The notes beneath the pieces were generated by a model that searched no databases, was not told where the DNA came from, and worked only from the letters and a program-made list of their open reading frames with translations. A stretch of DNA of 64,000 bases from Trichocoleus desertorum ATA4-8-CV12 (GTDB lineage: Bacteria > Cyanobacteriota > Cyanobacteriia > FACHB-46), in the NCBI GenBank assembly GCA_019358975.1, contig JAHHIL010000005.1:124001-188000 (forward strand), given 5' to 3'. Positions 63,115 through 64,000 of the stretch are shown here, piece by piece; within the stretch, counting starts at the first letter, position 1, and each line of letters opens with the position of its first letter. Both the position numbers and the translations under genes were made by a program.

Positions 63115-64000
63115 CTAACCTGGGTGGTTATTGTTGTTTGCATCCCCTTCTGAACGATGAGCCGATTGACGATGTGATAACTTGCGGCTGGGGGCTGGCT
63201 GTTGCCAAATGCCACTATAGATTCGCCAAATGGTCCAGAAGAAGGTGATGACGATTAGGGCAAAGGCTTCAGGCCGCTTGAGTATTGCTTGAACCTCGGA
63301 GTCGCTGGCGATCGCCTGACTGGTATCACTGACTGAGTGATCTGCGACTGAGCGATCTGGCTGCTCTGGTTTTGTCTCCTCAGCCTGCATCCTGACTGAG
63401 TGTTCAGGCTCTTGTGTGTCTTCTTGAGCCGAGGATGTCTTTGGAATGACGGCTACCTCTGTGGGCTGTTCTGGTTCTAGTTTTAGTTCTGGTTCTGGCT
63501 CCGCGATCGCAGGTTCTCTGGGTTCTAGTTCTTCGGGCTCATTTTTCAGCTTAGGCTGCTCATCCAATAACTCTACCGACTCTACAGAAGTTGCTGTATC
63601 GAGTTTGGATTCGTCAGGCTCTACTTCCGTTGCGGTTTCATCAGATACGGCCCCACCCGACTGAGGAGTAATTTCTGGTGTAGTGGCCTCTGGTGTAATG
63701 GCTTCTGGCGTATGGGCTTCTGGCGTATGGGCTTCAGCGATATGGAGGGTCTCTGCTGTTCCAGTCGCTAACTCACTTAGCTGATCCTCTAGGAATGAGG
63801 TTATCAGGAGCGGTGCCATTAGCTCGTTACTAGCAGTTTTGGGTTCATGCTGCCCTCGCCCAGATTCCTCAGCAAAATGGTCAAACTGTGGTTGCAACTG
63901 CGGCTGTACTACCCTCTGCTCTTCTGATTCATGCTGGGCCAAATTAGGTTCCTGCTTGTCACCCAAAGCACGAATAGTTGATAGGAGTTTTTTGTGTTTG
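63115..64000 (-). CDS. Acidic Pro/Glu/Thr-rich protein with C-terminal membrane helix (runs off right edge)
   Basis: The frame is open without a stop to the window edge, so the true N-terminus lies outside. A TTG at 63966 is the only start-like codon within the window's end but is weak evidence. The visible residues are mainly low complexity: Glu, Pro, Thr, Ala and Ser, with an EAxTPEAxTP repeat and several EPExEL units. Near the C-terminus is a membrane helix (FALIVITFFWTIWRIYSGIW), then a short basic tail rich in His and Ser. A tail-anchored or single-pass protein with a long disordered region is likely. Its function is unknown. Confidence 0.65.
   Translation of the reverse strand, partial: KHKKLLSTIRALGDKQEPNLAQHESEEQRVVQPQLQPQFDHFAEESGRGQHEPKTASNELMAPLLITSFLEDQLSELATGTAETLHIAEAHTPEAHTPEAITPEATTPEITPQSGGAVSDETATEVEPDESKLDTATSVESVELLDEQPKLKNEPEELEPREPAIAEPEPELKLEPEQPTEVAVIPKTSSAQEDTQEPEHSVRMQAEETKPEQPDRSVADHSVSDTSQAIASDSEVQAILKRPEAFALIVITFFWTIWRIYSGIWQQPAPSRKLSHRQSAHRSEGDANNNNHPG
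63681..63740 (-). repeat. 15-bp tandem repeat coding the EAxTP units
   Basis: Four units of 15 bases (TATGGGCTTCTGGCG type) at 63681-63695, 63696-63710, 63711-63725 and 63726-63740, in frame with the acidic protein. The two central units differ by two bases and share an identical GGCTTCTGGCGTATGGG core spacing. Copy-number changes would keep the reading frame. Confidence 0.75.

Overview
The window looks like chromosome from a filamentous cyanobacterium. The palindrome GCGATCGC (HIP1) recurs throughout. Cyanobacterial markers include a Ycf66-family protein, an HHL1-like protein, a DesA-type acyl-lipid desaturase, EGY-like and RseP-like site-2 proteases, PAS/GAF histidine kinases and several conserved cyanobacterial proteins of unknown function. 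No rRNA, tRNA, CRISPR array or intact transposase gene was recognised.

Layout. 1-7.9 kb: housekeeping genes, mostly on the minus strand: aat (cut by the left edge), map, rpsN, nth, an RseP-like protease, serS, a GH57 glucan-active enzyme and an Nfu scaffold. 8-13 kb: a PAS-GAF histidine kinase, an orphan ribbon-helix-helix protein and lepA. 13.5-16 kb: a UDP-xylose branch (UDP-glucuronate decarboxylase, then UDP-glucose dehydrogenase). A GalU-type pyrophosphorylase at 59 kb could supply its UDP-glucose. 16-26 kb: a beta-lactamase-fold protein with degraded metal motifs, a second site-2 protease, thrC, desA, a PilP-like lipoprotein and a large membrane-anchored protein. 26.4-29.9 kb: three glycosyltransferases. 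29.9-32.4 kb: an AT-rich two-gene island described below. 32.5-41.7 kb: HHL1-like protein, an orphan ParA, a VOC protein, ileS, a Ycf66 protein, gnd and a GNAT protein. 41.8-54 kb: a three-gene, three-module NRPS cluster. 54-64 kb: two paralogous GAF histidine kinases, a DUF4383 protein, an S41 peptidase, a lone receiver protein, galU, and two poorly characterised membrane proteins. The last of these runs off the right edge.

Two accessory systems stand out. (1) The 29.99-32.29 kb island encodes one 490-residue polypeptide joining an HsdR-N-like PD-(D/E)xK nuclease domain to a complete ParA ATPase. Two bases downstream lies a ParB/Srx-fold protein that lacks the usual arginine box and any obvious HTH. 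The locus contains no HIP1 site, is AT-rich, has its own promoter with an overlapping inverted repeat, and has a plausible internal start that would release ParA alone. This is the best candidate here for an undescribed system; partition, plasmid interference and phage defence are all open. (2) The NRPS line has domain order C-A-PCP / docking-C-A(N-MT)-PCP / C-A-PCP-TE. It should make a small peptide with an Ile/Val-like first residue and an N-methylated second residue. Its first adenylation domain contains a C/T-rich tract with a perfect 14-bp tandem duplication that could shift frame.

All functional calls rest on motif recognition by eye. No alignment or database search was run.
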